Assembly (NCBI RefSeq): GCF_023516215.1
Contig: NZ_CP097349.1
Span: 4,802,001 to 4,866,000 of the forward strand
Reading direction: 5' to 3'
DNA length: 64,000 bases
Source: Cytobacillus pseudoceanisediminis
Lineage (GTDB): Bacteria; Bacillota; Bacilli; Bacillales; Cytobacillaceae
Part shown: positions 28,969-37,980 of the stretch, one piece after another
Layout of the letters: every line of letters starts with the position of its first letter
How positions within the stretch are numbered: position 1 is the stretch's first letter
Position numbers and translations under genes: made by a program
Notes under the pieces: model-generated
Told to the model about the DNA's origin: nothing
Seen by the model: only the letters and a program-made list of their open reading frames with translations
Database searches by the model: none

Positions 28969-29715
28969 TTGGCAAAATTTCGCGGCCGGCTGCCCCGGAA
29001 AGGTCCTCTGCCATTTCGCTATGTATTTCTATTGACCTTTATATTTTTCGTCATCTCAACTGCTGCCGGCCTATGGATTATCAACGAAGGGCTTAAGCCC
29101 ACACTTATGAGCTATGCCGATTCACAGACAAGGAAAATCGCATCATTGGTGATAAACAATGCGATTAATAAAAAAATTACCAATGTGATGGATTTGGAAG
29201 ATATGTTTGAAGCAAGTGAAAGCGGTGTTGTCAGCATCAATGTTGAAAAGCTGAACAGGGTCAAAGCGGAAGTAACCGAACTGGTTCAGGATAATATTAA
29301 GAAAGCGGAAAAGGGCGATTTGGATGCTTTGGAGTCCTTTACAGACGTGGAAATCAACACGGAACAAATGGAGAATACAAATGGAATTGTTTATTATGTG
29401 CCGCTTGGCCAGGCAACCAATAATGCGCTTCTCGGAAACTTGGGTCCCCGGATACCGGTAAAATTTAATGCAGTGGGCTCTGTTACCTCCAATTTTATAA
29501 CTGAAACAAAGGATCATGGCATTAATAATGTTGAAGTAAAGGTTCTGGTACGCCTGGATGTGCAGGTTCAAATCATTATTCCTTTTGCCACCAAAATTAT
29601 CACTGTACAGGAGGATGTGCTTGCCGCTTATGGTATTTACCCAGGAAAGGTCCCGCAATTTTATAATGGCGGAGGGGGCACCTCACCATCAATAGAAATA
29701 CCGGCCGGCCAATAA
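28969..29715 (+). CDS. yunB: Sporulation protein YunB
   Basis: A 248-residue protein with one membrane helix near residues 20-38 and an extracytoplasmic domain: SYADSQTRKIASLVINNAIN, NGIVYYVPLGQATNNALLGN, and NVEVKVLVRLDVQVQIIIPF. It matches YunB, made in the mother cell and needed for efficient sporulation. The TTG start with AAAGGGGGA is chosen over upstream in-frame codons. It lies just before the lysine riboswitch. Confidence 0.88.
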   Translation: MAKFRGRLPRKGPLPFRYVFLLTFIFFVISTAAGLWIINEGLKPTLMSYADSQTRKIASLVINNAINKKITNVMDLEDMFEASESGVVSINVEKLNRVKAEVTELVQDNIKKAEKGDLDALESFTDVEINTEQMENTNGIVYYVPLGQATNNALLGNLGPRIPVKFNAVGSVTSNFITETKDHGINNVEVKVLVRLDVQVQIIIPFATKIITVQEDVLAAYGIYPGKVPQFYNGGGGTSPSIEIPAGQ

Positions 29716-29783
29716 CACTTGCAAATAGATTAGTATTTTGATAAAATTTCAATATAATTTCATAAAAACCTTATCATATCCGA

Positions 29784-30051
29784 TGGGGTAGAGGCGCAAG
29801 ATTCAAGAGTACGCTGTGCGAGGATGACAACTAAGACCGCAGCCGAAAGGGAATGTTGCCGAAGCATGATTAGTGAGTCAGAACTAATCTTGCTGGGGTT
29901 ACTTCGAATAGGAGTAACACTGTCATTATGAGGGGAAAGTATGAATATACTTTGTCAAAGCCTTCATAATGGGGAGCTACAGATCGTGATGGAGAAACTA
30001 ATTACTTCAAAAGAGTAATGATAGATTTTTCTCTATCGTTACTCTTTTTTT
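29784..30051 (+). ncRNA. Lysine riboswitch (L-box) with terminator
   Basis: GGGGTAGAGGCGCAAG followed by AAGAGTACGC, the CCGAAAGGGAA and GTTGCCGAAGC blocks, a GGGGTTAC...GTAACACTGTCA arm, and closing GGGGAGCTAC that pairs with GTAG are the L-box consensus in order. A terminator stem (AAGAGTAATGATAGA with TCTATCGTTACTCTT, plus a T-run) ends at about 30051. Lysine should cause premature termination ahead of the downstream transporter. Confidence 0.94.
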
Positions 30052-30087
30052 ATTTTGACTCTGTCATCATCCTTGTTGTTTCCCCTA

Positions 30088-30130
30088 CGAAAAGCGGAAG
30101 GCGCCCGCTTATCGGCGCCTGTAGCTGGAC
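30088..30130 (-). repeat. Dispersed repeat, inverted copy
   Basis: CGAAAAGCGGAAGGCGCCCG and GGCGCCTGTAGCTGGAC are the reverse complement of the family arms. It is the only clearly minus-oriented copy seen, placed between the L-box terminator and the transporter start. Confidence 0.7.
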
Positions 30131-30159
30131 ACCAATCAAATTTCAGAGGAGGACAAGTA

Positions 30160-31737
30160 ATGGCAAACACGATTTTCTCCCTGCTTCCGCCTTTGGTAGC
30201 AATCGCCATGGTTATCCTGACCAGGCGTGTATTGCTGTCATTGGGAGTGGGAATCGTAACAGCCGCACTATTGCTGGCTGAATTTAGCATCACAGAAACA
30301 TTCAGCATCATTTGGGATGCTGTAAAAGGAATTTTTGTTTCAGACGGAGAGCTGAACACCTGGAATGTATATATTATTTTATTCTTGCTTGTATTAGGAG
30401 TTATTACTGCATTTATATCTATTTCAGGCGGAAGCCGCGCATTTGGAGAATGGGCGATGAAGCGGGTCAAGACCCGTGCAGGCGCACAGATTGTCGGAGC
30501 TGTTTTAGGTATTATCATATTCATTGACGACTATTTCAATGCTCTGGCAGTCGGACAGATTTCACGTCCGATTACTGACAGGCAGCGCGTTTCCCGTGCG
30601 AAACTTGCCTATTTGATTGATTCGACTTCAGCACCTGTTTGTGTGGTTTCACCAGTATCAAGCTGGGGAGCTTACATCATTGCGCTGATTGGAACTATCC
30701 TTGCTGCCCATAATGTTAGCGAGTATTCAGCTTTCTCGGCATTTATTCAAATGATTCCAATGAATCTTTATGTATGGGCTACACTTGCTATTGTGTTTAT
30801 TGTTGCAATAAGGGGCATCGAAATTGGGCCAATGAGGGTACATGAGAAGCGGGCAGTTGAAGAGGGACTTGTAATGGATCCTGAGAAGCCTGCACCTGGT
30901 GAGCTTAAAGACGACCTTCCAACAAGTTCAAAAGGATCAGTCGGAGATCTTGTGTGGCCGATTATTGCCCTTGTCATTGGTACAGTTGGTGCGATGCTTT
31001 GGACGGGGTCACAAGCGGTTGAAGGAAATGCGACGATCCTGCAAATTTTTGAAAACACAGATGTATCGAAGTCACTTATCCTTGGCGGCCTCGTAGGTCT
31101 AGTGGTTTCAATGGGATTATTCTTCCGTCAGGCCTTTGTTTTGAAAGGTGTTAACGCAAATGTTTTTGGCAAAGGGGTATGGGAAGGCGTAAAATCCATG
31201 CTTCCAGCTGTTTATATCTTGCTGTTTGCCTGGGCGATTGTTGATCTGATCGGCCGTCTGGAAACTGGAAAGTATTTGGCAGGTATTGTGGAAAGTTCCA
31301 ATATGAGCACTTCATGGCTTCCGCTTTTACTTTTCCTCATCGCGGGAATTATGGCATTCAGTACTGGAACCTCATGGGGATCTTTCGGCATCCTGCTTCC
31401 GATTGCTGGAGACATTGCTGCTGCAACAGATATCGCGCTGTTATTGCCGGCTATGTCAGCGGTCCTTGCCGGAGCGGTTTTCGGAGATCATTGTTCACCT
31501 ATTTCCGATACAACTATTCTTTCCTCAACTGGAGCAGGGTGTAACCATATAGACCATGTGATGACGCAGCTTCCATACGCCTTGATTTCAGCGGGTATCG
31601 CAGCTGTTGGTTATTTAATCGTCGGGTTTACTGGAAGCACTGCTATCGCATTACTCACAGTGGCTGTTCTTGTTGCGGCATTTGCTTTCGTTGGCCGTGG
31701 CAAAAAAGAAGCCTGGCAGGAAAATAAGGCTAGTTAA
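30160..31737 (+). CDS. NhaC-type Na+/H+ antiporter family protein, probable lysine transporter
   Basis: A 525-residue membrane protein with about twelve hydrophobic segments. NhaC/YvsH-like motifs include IIIFIDDYFNALAVGQISRP, LAYLIDSTSAPVCVVSPVSS and FGDHCSPISDTTILSSTGAG. AGAGGAGGA precedes the ATG. Because the transcript starts with a lysine riboswitch, lysine import is more likely than Na+/H+ exchange; NhaC-family genes under L-boxes were proposed as lysine transporters (LysW) in comparative work on lysine regulons. Substrate is inferred from regulation only. Confidence 0.88.
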   Translation: MANTIFSLLPPLVAIAMVILTRRVLLSLGVGIVTAALLLAEFSITETFSIIWDAVKGIFVSDGELNTWNVYIILFLLVLGVITAFISISGGSRAFGEWAMKRVKTRAGAQIVGAVLGIIIFIDDYFNALAVGQISRPITDRQRVSRAKLAYLIDSTSAPVCVVSPVSSWGAYIIALIGTILAAHNVSEYSAFSAFIQMIPMNLYVWATLAIVFIVAIRGIEIGPMRVHEKRAVEEGLVMDPEKPAPGELKDDLPTSSKGSVGDLVWPIIALVIGTVGAMLWTGSQAVEGNATILQIFENTDVSKSLILGGLVGLVVSMGLFFRQAFVLKGVNANVFGKGVWEGVKSMLPAVYILLFAWAIVDLIGRLETGKYLAGIVESSNMSTSWLPLLLFLIAGIMAFSTGTSWGSFGILLPIAGDIAAATDIALLLPAMSAVLAGAVFGDHCSPISDTTILSSTGAGCNHIDHVMTQLPYALISAGIAAVGYLIVGFTGSTAIALLTVAVLVAAFAFVGRGKKEAWQENKAS

Positions 31738-31746
31738 AACCTATAG

Positions 31747-31776
31747 AAAAAGGCTTTCTCTTTGAGAAAGCCTTTT
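31747..31776 (+). terminator. Terminator of the NhaC-type gene
   Basis: AAAAGGCTTTCTC pairs with GAGAAAGCCTTTT around a 3-base loop. Confidence 0.85.
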
Positions 31777-31796
31777 GGTGTTCATCCATCATATTA

Positions 31797-31826
31797 AAGA
31801 GGTCCCCCGGAAGGGACCTTTTTAAT
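31797..31826. terminator. Hairpin between convergent genes
   Basis: AGGTCCC pairs with GGGACCT, with TTTTTAA on the plus side and a CTTTAAT tail on the minus side; it may serve the minus-strand YsnF gene and back up the plus-strand stop. Confidence 0.65.
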
Positions 31827-32707
31827 TATAGGTTGTCATTATTTTTTCTATTAAGAGAACGATTTAAGTCTTCATCGTCAGTAACATATTCTTGGCCGCC
31901 TTCTAGATGCACTTCTTCTTTCTTGAGGTTTTCTTTAACCTGCTGGGTTTCCTGAACTTCCCGTTTGCCTACGACAATTTCTTCGGTGACAACAGGCCTT
32001 TTGGAGACTTCTACACGCTCTTCTGTAATTGGGATCCTGATTGTTTCCTCATCTGATATAGGTGATGTGCTTGCACCAGTTGGATCATCCACTCTTCTTC
32101 TTTCTACATACACTTCTTCATGCTCTACCGGTACATTAATTGCTTTTTGTTCTTCCACAACATCTTTATGGATTTCAACTTCTCCGGCTTGAACACGTTC
32201 TTTTGACACATCCAGCTGTTCTTCCCGAAGTTTTAATGATTGTTCATCTTCTTCAGCGGGATTCCTCTGCTGGCTATATCCCCCATTGTAAGTGCTGTCC
32301 ACATTGGCTTCAGCAGTTCCGGCATTGGTAAAGCCTGTTGCAGTATCCATTCTATCACTGTATAAAATGATTTTTCCCTCGTTTACATAAGCTTCATACT
32401 TGCGTGCTTCATCATCTGACATGCCCAGTTCCCTGAACTTTTCACCTGCAGAGTCGCTGCTCATGCGATCATCATCAAACCATGATGCCAGACTATTTAA
32501 GAATCCCGCGCTCTCGCTGCTGTCTCTATCTTTAGTCTCGAAGGTCTCTGTATGAACACCGGTTTTATCTTCAAGAGACGTATCCAGGTGTTCTGTCTGT
32601 CCAATGATGGATAGATCCTGAACAGGGTATCCGTCATTCTGCAGTTCTTGAATGGCATTTACTACTTCCCTTTGTGAATTATAAACTCCGATAATATTGG
32701 CATCCAT
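31826..32707 (-). CDS. ysnF: YsnF-type stress protein (YflT/GSP17M + DUF2382 domains)
   Basis: A 293-residue acidic, hydrophilic protein. Residues 1-110 (IIGVYNSQREVVNAIQELQN, GYPVQDLSIIGQ, FRELGMSDDEARKYEAYVNE) are a YflT/GSP17M-type domain. Residues about 155-270 form the DUF2382 region: LKLREEQLDVSKERVQAGEV, VPVEHEEVYVERRRV, IRIPITEERVEVSKRPVVTE. Such proteins are general-stress proteins of unknown activity. A sigma-B-like promoter lies upstream. AGGAGG precedes the ATG. Confidence 0.88.
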   Translation of the reverse strand: MDANIIGVYNSQREVVNAIQELQNDGYPVQDLSIIGQTEHLDTSLEDKTGVHTETFETKDRDSSESAGFLNSLASWFDDDRMSSDSAGEKFRELGMSDDEARKYEAYVNEGKIILYSDRMDTATGFTNAGTAEANVDSTYNGGYSQQRNPAEEDEQSLKLREEQLDVSKERVQAGEVEIHKDVVEEQKAINVPVEHEEVYVERRRVDDPTGASTSPISDEETIRIPITEERVEVSKRPVVTEEIVVGKREVQETQQVKENLKKEEVHLEGGQEYVTDDEDLNRSLNRKNNDNL

Positions 32708-32770
32708 TTGTAAAAACCTCCTTTGTAGTGCTTTATGCTATATTTGGTAATGGTTAAGCACATTGATTAT

Positions 32771-32795
32771 ATTCCCGGGTCTTAGAAGAGCAAAC
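32771..32795 (-). promoter_or_regulatory. Candidate sigma-B promoter for ysnF
   Basis: On the minus strand GTTTGC and GGGAAT are 13 bases apart, close to the sigma-B consensus GTTTAA-N12-14-GGGTAT, about 65 bases before the start codon. Confidence 0.5.
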
Positions 32796-33053
32796 AAGGT
32801 TAATTTTGGCATCTTACCAATTTTATTTTGAATTTTCTGAATAAAAAATGAAAGTTTTTAGCTTTTAAGAATAAATTTTACTAAGGGGGTGAGGACAAAG
32901 AATATATTGATCAGCTTTGGTGGAATAACTCCTGGCCGAGTTGAATTCTAATGATAATTAAAATACGAGTATACTAATTTTTTATGTGCTTTACTCTGGC
33001 AATGTACTAAAATAAATTATTTCGAAAAATAATACTATTAGGAAAATAATGTT

Positions 33054-33082
33054 TTGACAGATTATCAAAAACTAGCTATACT
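33054..33082 (+). promoter_or_regulatory. Sigma-A promoter of the NSS symporter
   Basis: TTGACA and TATACT are separated by exactly 17 bases, giving a leader of about 80 bases to the start codon. Confidence 0.75.
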
Positions 33083-33169
33083 AGGCTTAGTTAGATTTAA
33101 TTATCTGAAAATATAAAAAGTTCCCATTGTTCTTTTTAATTGGGAATATTTACAGGGGTAGTAATTACT

Positions 33170-34685
33170 ATGGAGAATCGTCCGCAGTGGGGATCCAGAG
33201 CTGGCTTTATAATGGCAGCAGTGGGTTCTGCAATTGGTCTAGGAAACATTTGGCGTTTCCCTGCAGTTGCATATGAAAATGGAGGGGAGCATTCTTTTTC
33301 CGTATTTATTTGCTCTGCTGACAGCAGGTATACCGCTTCTGATTATGGAATTTACAATTGGCCATAAGTATCGGGGTTCAGCACCACTGTCTTATGCTAG
33401 ATTAAGTAAAAAATACGAATGGTTAGGCTGGTGGCAGGTAGCCATCTCATTTGTCATTTCAACATATTATGCGGTTATTATCGCATGGGCGATGTCTTTC
33501 GCAGGCTTTTCGTTTAATCTCAAATGGGGTGACGATCCAAACGGATTCCTCTTTGGAGAATATTTGAAGCTTTCTGAAACGCCAGGAGATATTGGCGGGA
33601 TTGTCCCAGGAGTTTTTATTCCGTTAGTTATTGTTTGGGCAGTAACACTTGGCATCCTGTTCAAGGGAATTAAAAAAGGCATCGAAATCGCGAACAAAAT
33701 CTTTATTCCTGTCCTTGTAGTTTTATTTTTAATTATTGTTGTTCGCGCATTGACGCTTGATGGAGCTATTGCCGGCTTGGATGCATTCTTTAAGCCGAAC
33801 TGGGAGATGATTGCAGAACCTAAAGTTTGGGTTGCGGCATATGGCCAGATCTTCTTTAGTTTATCAATTGGATTTGCCATCATGGTAACATATTCAAGCT
33901 ACCTTCCTAAGAAAACGGATCTGACAAACAGTGCTTTCATTACAGGTTTTGCAAACTCTGGATTTGAACTTCTTGCAGGGATCGGAGTTTTTGCCGCATT
34001 AGGATTCATGGCTGCACAGCAGGGTGTGGGTATTAATGAAGTTGTATCATCCGGTGTAGGATTAGCATTCGTGGTATTCCCGCAAATCATTAACGAATTC
34101 CCTGCTTTAAATGGGTTATTCGGGTCTTTCTTCTTTATCTGTTTAACACTGGCGGGCTTAACTTCGCTAATTTCAATTGTTGAAACATTTGTTGCCGGAG
34201 TACAGGATAAGTTTAATGTATCACGTAATAAAGCTGTTCTTGTTGGCGGCGGTTTATCTGCTGTTATTTCCATCCTTTTTGCTACACAGGGCGGTTTATA
34301 CTTCCTTGATGCAGCTGATTACTTCATTAACCAGTTTGGAGTTGCTTTGGCAGGACTTGTCCAGGTTGTAATTGTTGGATGGGTTTTAAAAGAATTGAAA
34401 AATCTTCAAAACCATGCAGATGCTGTTTCCGATATAAAACTTGGGGCATGGTGGAAAGTGTGTTTAATTGGAATTACACCAATCGTGCTTGGTTATATGA
34501 TGATTCAAAACATTATTACGAATGTTAAAGATAATTATGAAGGATATCCTACAAGCTTCCTGCTCTATTCAGGATGGGGAGTAGCAATTGGAGCCATTAT
34601 CTTAGGCTTTGTGTTTATGGCAATTAAAAAGAACGAAACACAGACTAAGCTTACGATCCCAAATGATAAGGAGGTATCTCAATAA
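33170..34685 (+). pseudogene. NSS-family (methionine/alanine-type) sodium symporter, frameshifted as read
   Basis: The N-terminus [20 protein letters not shown] and [16 protein letters not shown] is the sodium/substrate-binding helix 1 of NSS symporters; the frame then breaks. The rest, from [20 protein letters not shown], continues in another frame through about 460 residues and ten or more helices. Adding one G to the G4 run (33284-33287) and one C to the CC at about 33300 gives [14 protein letters not shown], the family sequence. The gene is therefore probably intact and two bases are missing. Its overlapping partner metS-like gene supports a MetP/MetS-type amino-acid importer. A good sigma-A promoter drives it. 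Confidence 0.85.
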
Positions 34686-34792
34686 TGTCTGGTGGCGCAA
34701 TTACAATGATGGTGGTTGGGATGCTCATTATCTGGGGCGGTCTGGCAGCAAGTATAATGAATGCAGTATCTAAAGCTAAAAAAGCTAAATAA
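34685..34792 (+). CDS. metS: MetS-type small subunit of an NSS amino-acid importer
   Basis: A 35-residue single-helix peptide, MSGGAITMMVVGMLIIWGGL then AASIMNAVSKAKKAK. It starts one base inside the symporter stop (TAATG), with AAGGAGG just before. The GGxA(I/L)xMMxxGMxIIWGGL pattern is that of the methionine/alanine import small subunit that pairs with MetP in Corynebacterium. It would sit in the membrane beside the symporter. Confidence 0.88.
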   Translation: MSGGAITMMVVGMLIIWGGLAASIMNAVSKAKKAK

Positions 34793-34810
34793 TAAATAAT
34801 AAATAATGAA

Positions 34811-34843
34811 GGACTGCCTGGTTAAATAGGCAGCCCTTTATTT
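34811..34843 (+). terminator. Terminator after metS
   Basis: GGACTGCCT pairs with AGGCAGCCC (one mismatch), followed by TTTATTTA. Confidence 0.8.
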
Positions 34844-34847
34844 ATGT

Positions 34848-35840
34848 TTATTTTCTTCTTGCTTTTATCCGATCCTGTCTTTCCCATAATCTTAAATGAG
34901 GATATGGATCATAGGACCACTCAGTATAGCCATTGTCTTTGTATATGCCATAATGGAGATGGGGAGGGAATTTACCTGATGTACCCGGAGGCCCGTAGCC
35001 GGAGCTTCCTACCCCTCCTATCATCATCCCGGGCTCAACGATTTGCCCAACTTTCAGATCTTTTGCAAATCCGCTTAAATGGGCAAAGTAATGATAGTTA
35101 TTATTAATATCACGTATGCCGATTCTCCATCCTCCATATTTGTTCCAGCCTTTCATTTCCACTATTCCATAAGATGTAGCCCGGACGGGCACCCCGTAAT
35201 CAGCGAAAATATCTGTTCCTTCATGAATCCGCCTTCCTCCCCATCCTCTGGCGTCACCCCAGGTATTTCTGTAGCTGTAATTGCTCCTCAAAGGGACAGG
35301 GAAGGTGTGATCATCAAGATCAAGGCGGCCGAACTGCTTATAAATTTGGGCTTTGCCGATAATGATGCCGACAGCTTTATCGCGTTTATAATAATTCCAC
35401 AATCCAATTTTTAAATTATCATGGTCTGTACCATATGAGAGAAGGAATTTGGCAAAGGAATGAAGAACATCTTCATCACTTTTCAAGCTGGCTTTTCCGT
35501 CCCCGTCCCCGTCCATTCCTATTCCATTGAAAAATTGTATGGATGTAGGATTCTCATCGGATGGATCTGGGTTCAATATTCCCGCCCACTCTTCAGGTTT
35601 GAAATAGATGCCTGTAATGCCTTCTGCTTTGGGAATATCCCTTCTGGACTGCCGGACATTCCGTTCATACTGATCAATCCCCGCAAGGTAATACCAGGGG
35701 ATGTTCGTAACAGCTTCAACTTTTTTATATAAGGTCATTCTTTGTTTATATACATCAGCTTGATTTTCTTGGGCGCTGACTGTGCATAAGGAAATCAGAA
35801 ATAACGATAAGGCCGCAGCTGCGGTAAATAATATCCGCAC
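34848..35840 (-). CDS. lytH: M23 metallopeptidase LytH (L-Ala-D-Glu endopeptidase)
   Basis: A 330-residue secreted peptidase. A signal segment (ILFTAAAALSLFLISLCTVS) precedes a lytic-transglycosylase-like region and a C-terminal M23 domain with zinc ligands in RRIHEGTDIFADYGVPVRAT and HLHYGIY. GTG is chosen as start because GGGAGG lies six bases before it and it begins the signal peptide; an upstream in-frame codon lacks this. B. subtilis LytH (YunA) trims spore cortex peptidoglycan peptides. The gene is next to lipA, as in B. subtilis. Confidence 0.9.
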   Translation of the reverse strand: MRILFTAAAALSLFLISLCTVSAQENQADVYKQRMTLYKKVEAVTNIPWYYLAGIDQYERNVRQSRRDIPKAEGITGIYFKPEEWAGILNPDPSDENPTSIQFFNGIGMDGDGDGKASLKSDEDVLHSFAKFLLSYGTDHDNLKIGLWNYYKRDKAVGIIIGKAQIYKQFGRLDLDDHTFPVPLRSNYSYRNTWGDARGWGGRRIHEGTDIFADYGVPVRATSYGIVEMKGWNKYGGWRIGIRDINNNYHYFAHLSGFAKDLKVGQIVEPGMMIGGVGSSGYGPPGTSGKFPPHLHYGIYKDNGYTEWSYDPYPHLRLWERQDRIKARRK

Positions 35841-36050
35841 GGAAATCCTCCCTTCTTTTATGGTCTGCTTATTTAGTTTGTGAGGAATGGATAATTTAAT
35901 AAATATCAATTAATGGTAATACCAGAATCTTCGGCTTGTCCTCTTCAATTCATTATGATAAAGTGGCATCAGGTGAAGCCTAATCAGCTTAGTCGGAATT
36001 TGCTTATGACAGGCTTTTTTAATAGGCAGGAATGTATTAATTCTGAAGTC

Positions 36051-36124
36051 AGATAACTGTCTGGCTCCAGCGCCTACCCCCTCGAGGCCTCAAGCCAAGG
36101 GTAAGGCGCTTGCGCCTTTCTTTC
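36051..36124 (+). repeat. Dispersed repeat, well-preserved copy
   Basis: CAGATAACTGTCTGGCTCCA, GCGCCTACCCCCTCGAGG, then AAGGCGCTTGCGCCTTTC. Both arms are intact and AGCGCC/GGCGCT can form a stem. The flanking AATGTATTAATTCTGAAG is shared with the copy near 56930. It lies about 20 bases before the lipA ribosome site. Confidence 0.85.
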
Positions 36125-36153
36125 CGTCTAGCTTCAGTTTAAGGAGTGGGAAA

Positions 36154-37071
36154 ATGAGCAAAAAAGAAGAGTACTTGCGCAAGCCTGAATGGCTGAAAAT
36201 AAAGTTAAACACAAATGAAAATTATACTGGCCTAAAAAAAATGATGAGGGAAAAAAATCTGCATACTGTTTGTGAAGAGGCTAAGTGCCCCAACATTCAT
36301 GAATGCTGGGCAGTAAGAAGAACGGCCACGTTCATGATTCTTGGGGATGTTTGTACGCGTGCCTGCCGTTTTTGTGCTGTCAAAACGGGCCTGCCAACTG
36401 AATTGGATCTTCAGGAGCCGGAACGCGTAGCAGATTCCGTAGCGCTAATGAACTTAAAGCATGCAGTGGTAACAGCTGTAGCAAGAGATGATTTAAAGGA
36501 CGGCGGTGCTGCTGTTTTCGCAGAAACGGTCCGTGCCATCAGAAGAAAAAGCCCGTTCACTACGATTGAAGTATTGCCCTCAGACATGGGCGGTGTGTAT
36601 GATAATCTGAAAATGCTTATGGATGCCCGGCCTGATATTCTTAACCACAATATCGAAACAGTTGAGCGCCTGACTCCAAGAGTAAGAGCGCGTGCAAAAT
36701 ATAAGCGCTCTCTTGAATTTTTAAAGCGTGCAAAAGAGATGCAGCCAGATATTCCTACAAAATCCAGCTTGATGATCGGGCTTGGCGAAACAAAAGAGGA
36801 AATAATTGCGGTAATGGATGATCTGCGTGCCCATGATGTTGATATTATGACAATAGGGCAGTATCTTCAGCCATCCAAGAAACATCTTAAGGTTTTGAAA
36901 TACTATTCACCTGAAGAATTCCAGGAGCTGAAGGACATTGCAATGAGCAAAGGATTCAGCCATTGTGAAGCAGGCCCGCTTGTCCGCTCTTCCTATCATG
37001 CTGATGAACAGGTAAATGCGGCATCTAAACAAAAGCAGCTTCTGGGAGAAAAGGAAATCCAGGAAGCATAA
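36154..37071 (+). CDS. lipA: Lipoyl synthase LipA
   Basis: A 305-residue radical-SAM enzyme. The auxiliary cluster ligands are C40, C45 and C51 in [12 protein letters not shown], and the radical-SAM cluster ligands are C67, C71 and C74 in CTRACRFC. The C-terminal [10 protein letters not shown] contains the conserved RSSY. It inserts two sulfurs into octanoyl groups on carrier proteins such as GcvH. TAAGGAGTGG precedes the ATG. It depends on Fe-S assembly made elsewhere in the window. Confidence 0.96.
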   Translation: MSKKEEYLRKPEWLKIKLNTNENYTGLKKMMREKNLHTVCEEAKCPNIHECWAVRRTATFMILGDVCTRACRFCAVKTGLPTELDLQEPERVADSVALMNLKHAVVTAVARDDLKDGGAAVFAETVRAIRRKSPFTTIEVLPSDMGGVYDNLKMLMDARPDILNHNIETVERLTPRVRARAKYKRSLEFLKRAKEMQPDIPTKSSLMIGLGETKEEIIAVMDDLRAHDVDIMTIGQYLQPSKKHLKVLKYYSPEEFQELKDIAMSKGFSHCEAGPLVRSSYHADEQVNAASKQKQLLGEKEIQEA

Positions 37072-37076
37072 GATAA

Positions 37077-37112
37077 AAAAAGAGTTCAGCGCCATCGCTG
37101 GACTCTTTTTTC
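37077..37112 (+). terminator. Terminator of lipA
   Basis: AAAGAGTTCAGC pairs with GCTGGACTCTTT (one mismatch) around a 6-base loop and is followed by a T-run; it may act for the convergent yutC as well. Confidence 0.85.
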
Positions 37113-37126
37113 ATACTGCTGAATGA

Positions 37127-37813
37127 TTAACGGTTACCTGCTTTCTTGACGTTTTCCCCAAGATCATCTTTATCCATATCATCGTTTCTTTCGCCTTGCA
37201 TTTCACCGTTTTCATTTTCACTTTCACTCATTCTTTCTCCTTGAGGAGAATTAAGCATTTGTTTAATTAACTGGTTAATGCCATTTTCAGCATTACGTCC
37301 ATCAGAATCAACTGTTGCATAGTTTTCAACATTTTTCCTTAATGAAGTATCATCACTTACATAGACATGATACCATCTTGGGACTACAGACATAGCCATC
37401 TTCTTCACCTGATCAGCTGTCTGATTGCGATTTTTTGTGTCAGTGTTATACACGATCAGGACTTCTTCATCTGTTACAAGAGTTGAAATATCGTCCACGT
37501 TCGGAACTTCAGTACAATATTTTCCGATAATATCTGCAACCTGCTCACGGTCAATGGCAGCATAGTGATCCGCTGAAACGTTGTCTCCCATAATTGGGCT
37601 TTTTTGATGGCGCACATATCCGAAGTCTTCACCGGTATTGTTTCGGCCGTTTCGCCCATTGCCCATATCCCTGTTGTATAAATCAGCACGCTGGTCATTT
37701 ACATTTATGGTGTGACCGGTTTCTTCATAGATATCTTCTTTTGCGGCATTGTTTTGACAGGCAGTCAGTGCAGCCATGCCGCTAATGCCAAGAATGATTA
37801 GTGATTTTTTCAC
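37127..37813 (-). CDS. yutC: YhcN/YlaJ-family sporulation lipoprotein YutC
   Basis: A 228-residue lipoprotein. The signal peptide SLIILGISGMAALTAC ends in a lipobox with C19. The mature part carries the YhcN/YlaJ fold: AAIDREQVADIIGKYC, DISTLVTDEEVLIVYNTDT, KKMAMSVVPRWYHVYVSDD. The C-terminal 60 residues are disordered and acidic. The second GTG is taken as the start from spacing to GAGGAGG. Family members are spore lipoproteins. Its place beside lipA matches yutC. Confidence 0.85.
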   Translation of the reverse strand: MKKSLIILGISGMAALTACQNNAAKEDIYEETGHTINVNDQRADLYNRDMGNGRNGRNNTGEDFGYVRHQKSPIMGDNVSADHYAAIDREQVADIIGKYCTEVPNVDDISTLVTDEEVLIVYNTDTKNRNQTADQVKKMAMSVVPRWYHVYVSDDTSLRKNVENYATVDSDGRNAENGINQLIKQMLNSPQGERMSESENENGEMQGERNDDMDKDDLGENVKKAGNR

Positions 37814-37980
37814 TATAAACACCTCCTCATCTATAGAATTGCCACTGCTGAATTTTTTTCTCTTAGTAATTGATGGGGAATCAGTTATAATTTAATTAGG
37901 ACAAATATTGGTTTGTTTTCATATCCTGTGATTTCCAATATAATACTGGTACATATGCTTTTTAAGTTGAGGTGAATAAA

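Noticed and set aside
30039..30524. Long minus-strand frame (161 codons) opposite the NhaC-type gene
   Set aside because: It mirrors the real membrane-protein gene and the riboswitch terminator; its composition follows from the opposite strand.
32889..32951. 20-codon frame starting GTG after AAGGGGGTGAGG (MRTKNILISFGGITPGRVEF)
   Set aside because: The ribosome site is good but the peptide is very short, with no partner gene; a chance frame or a gene remnant cannot be told apart.
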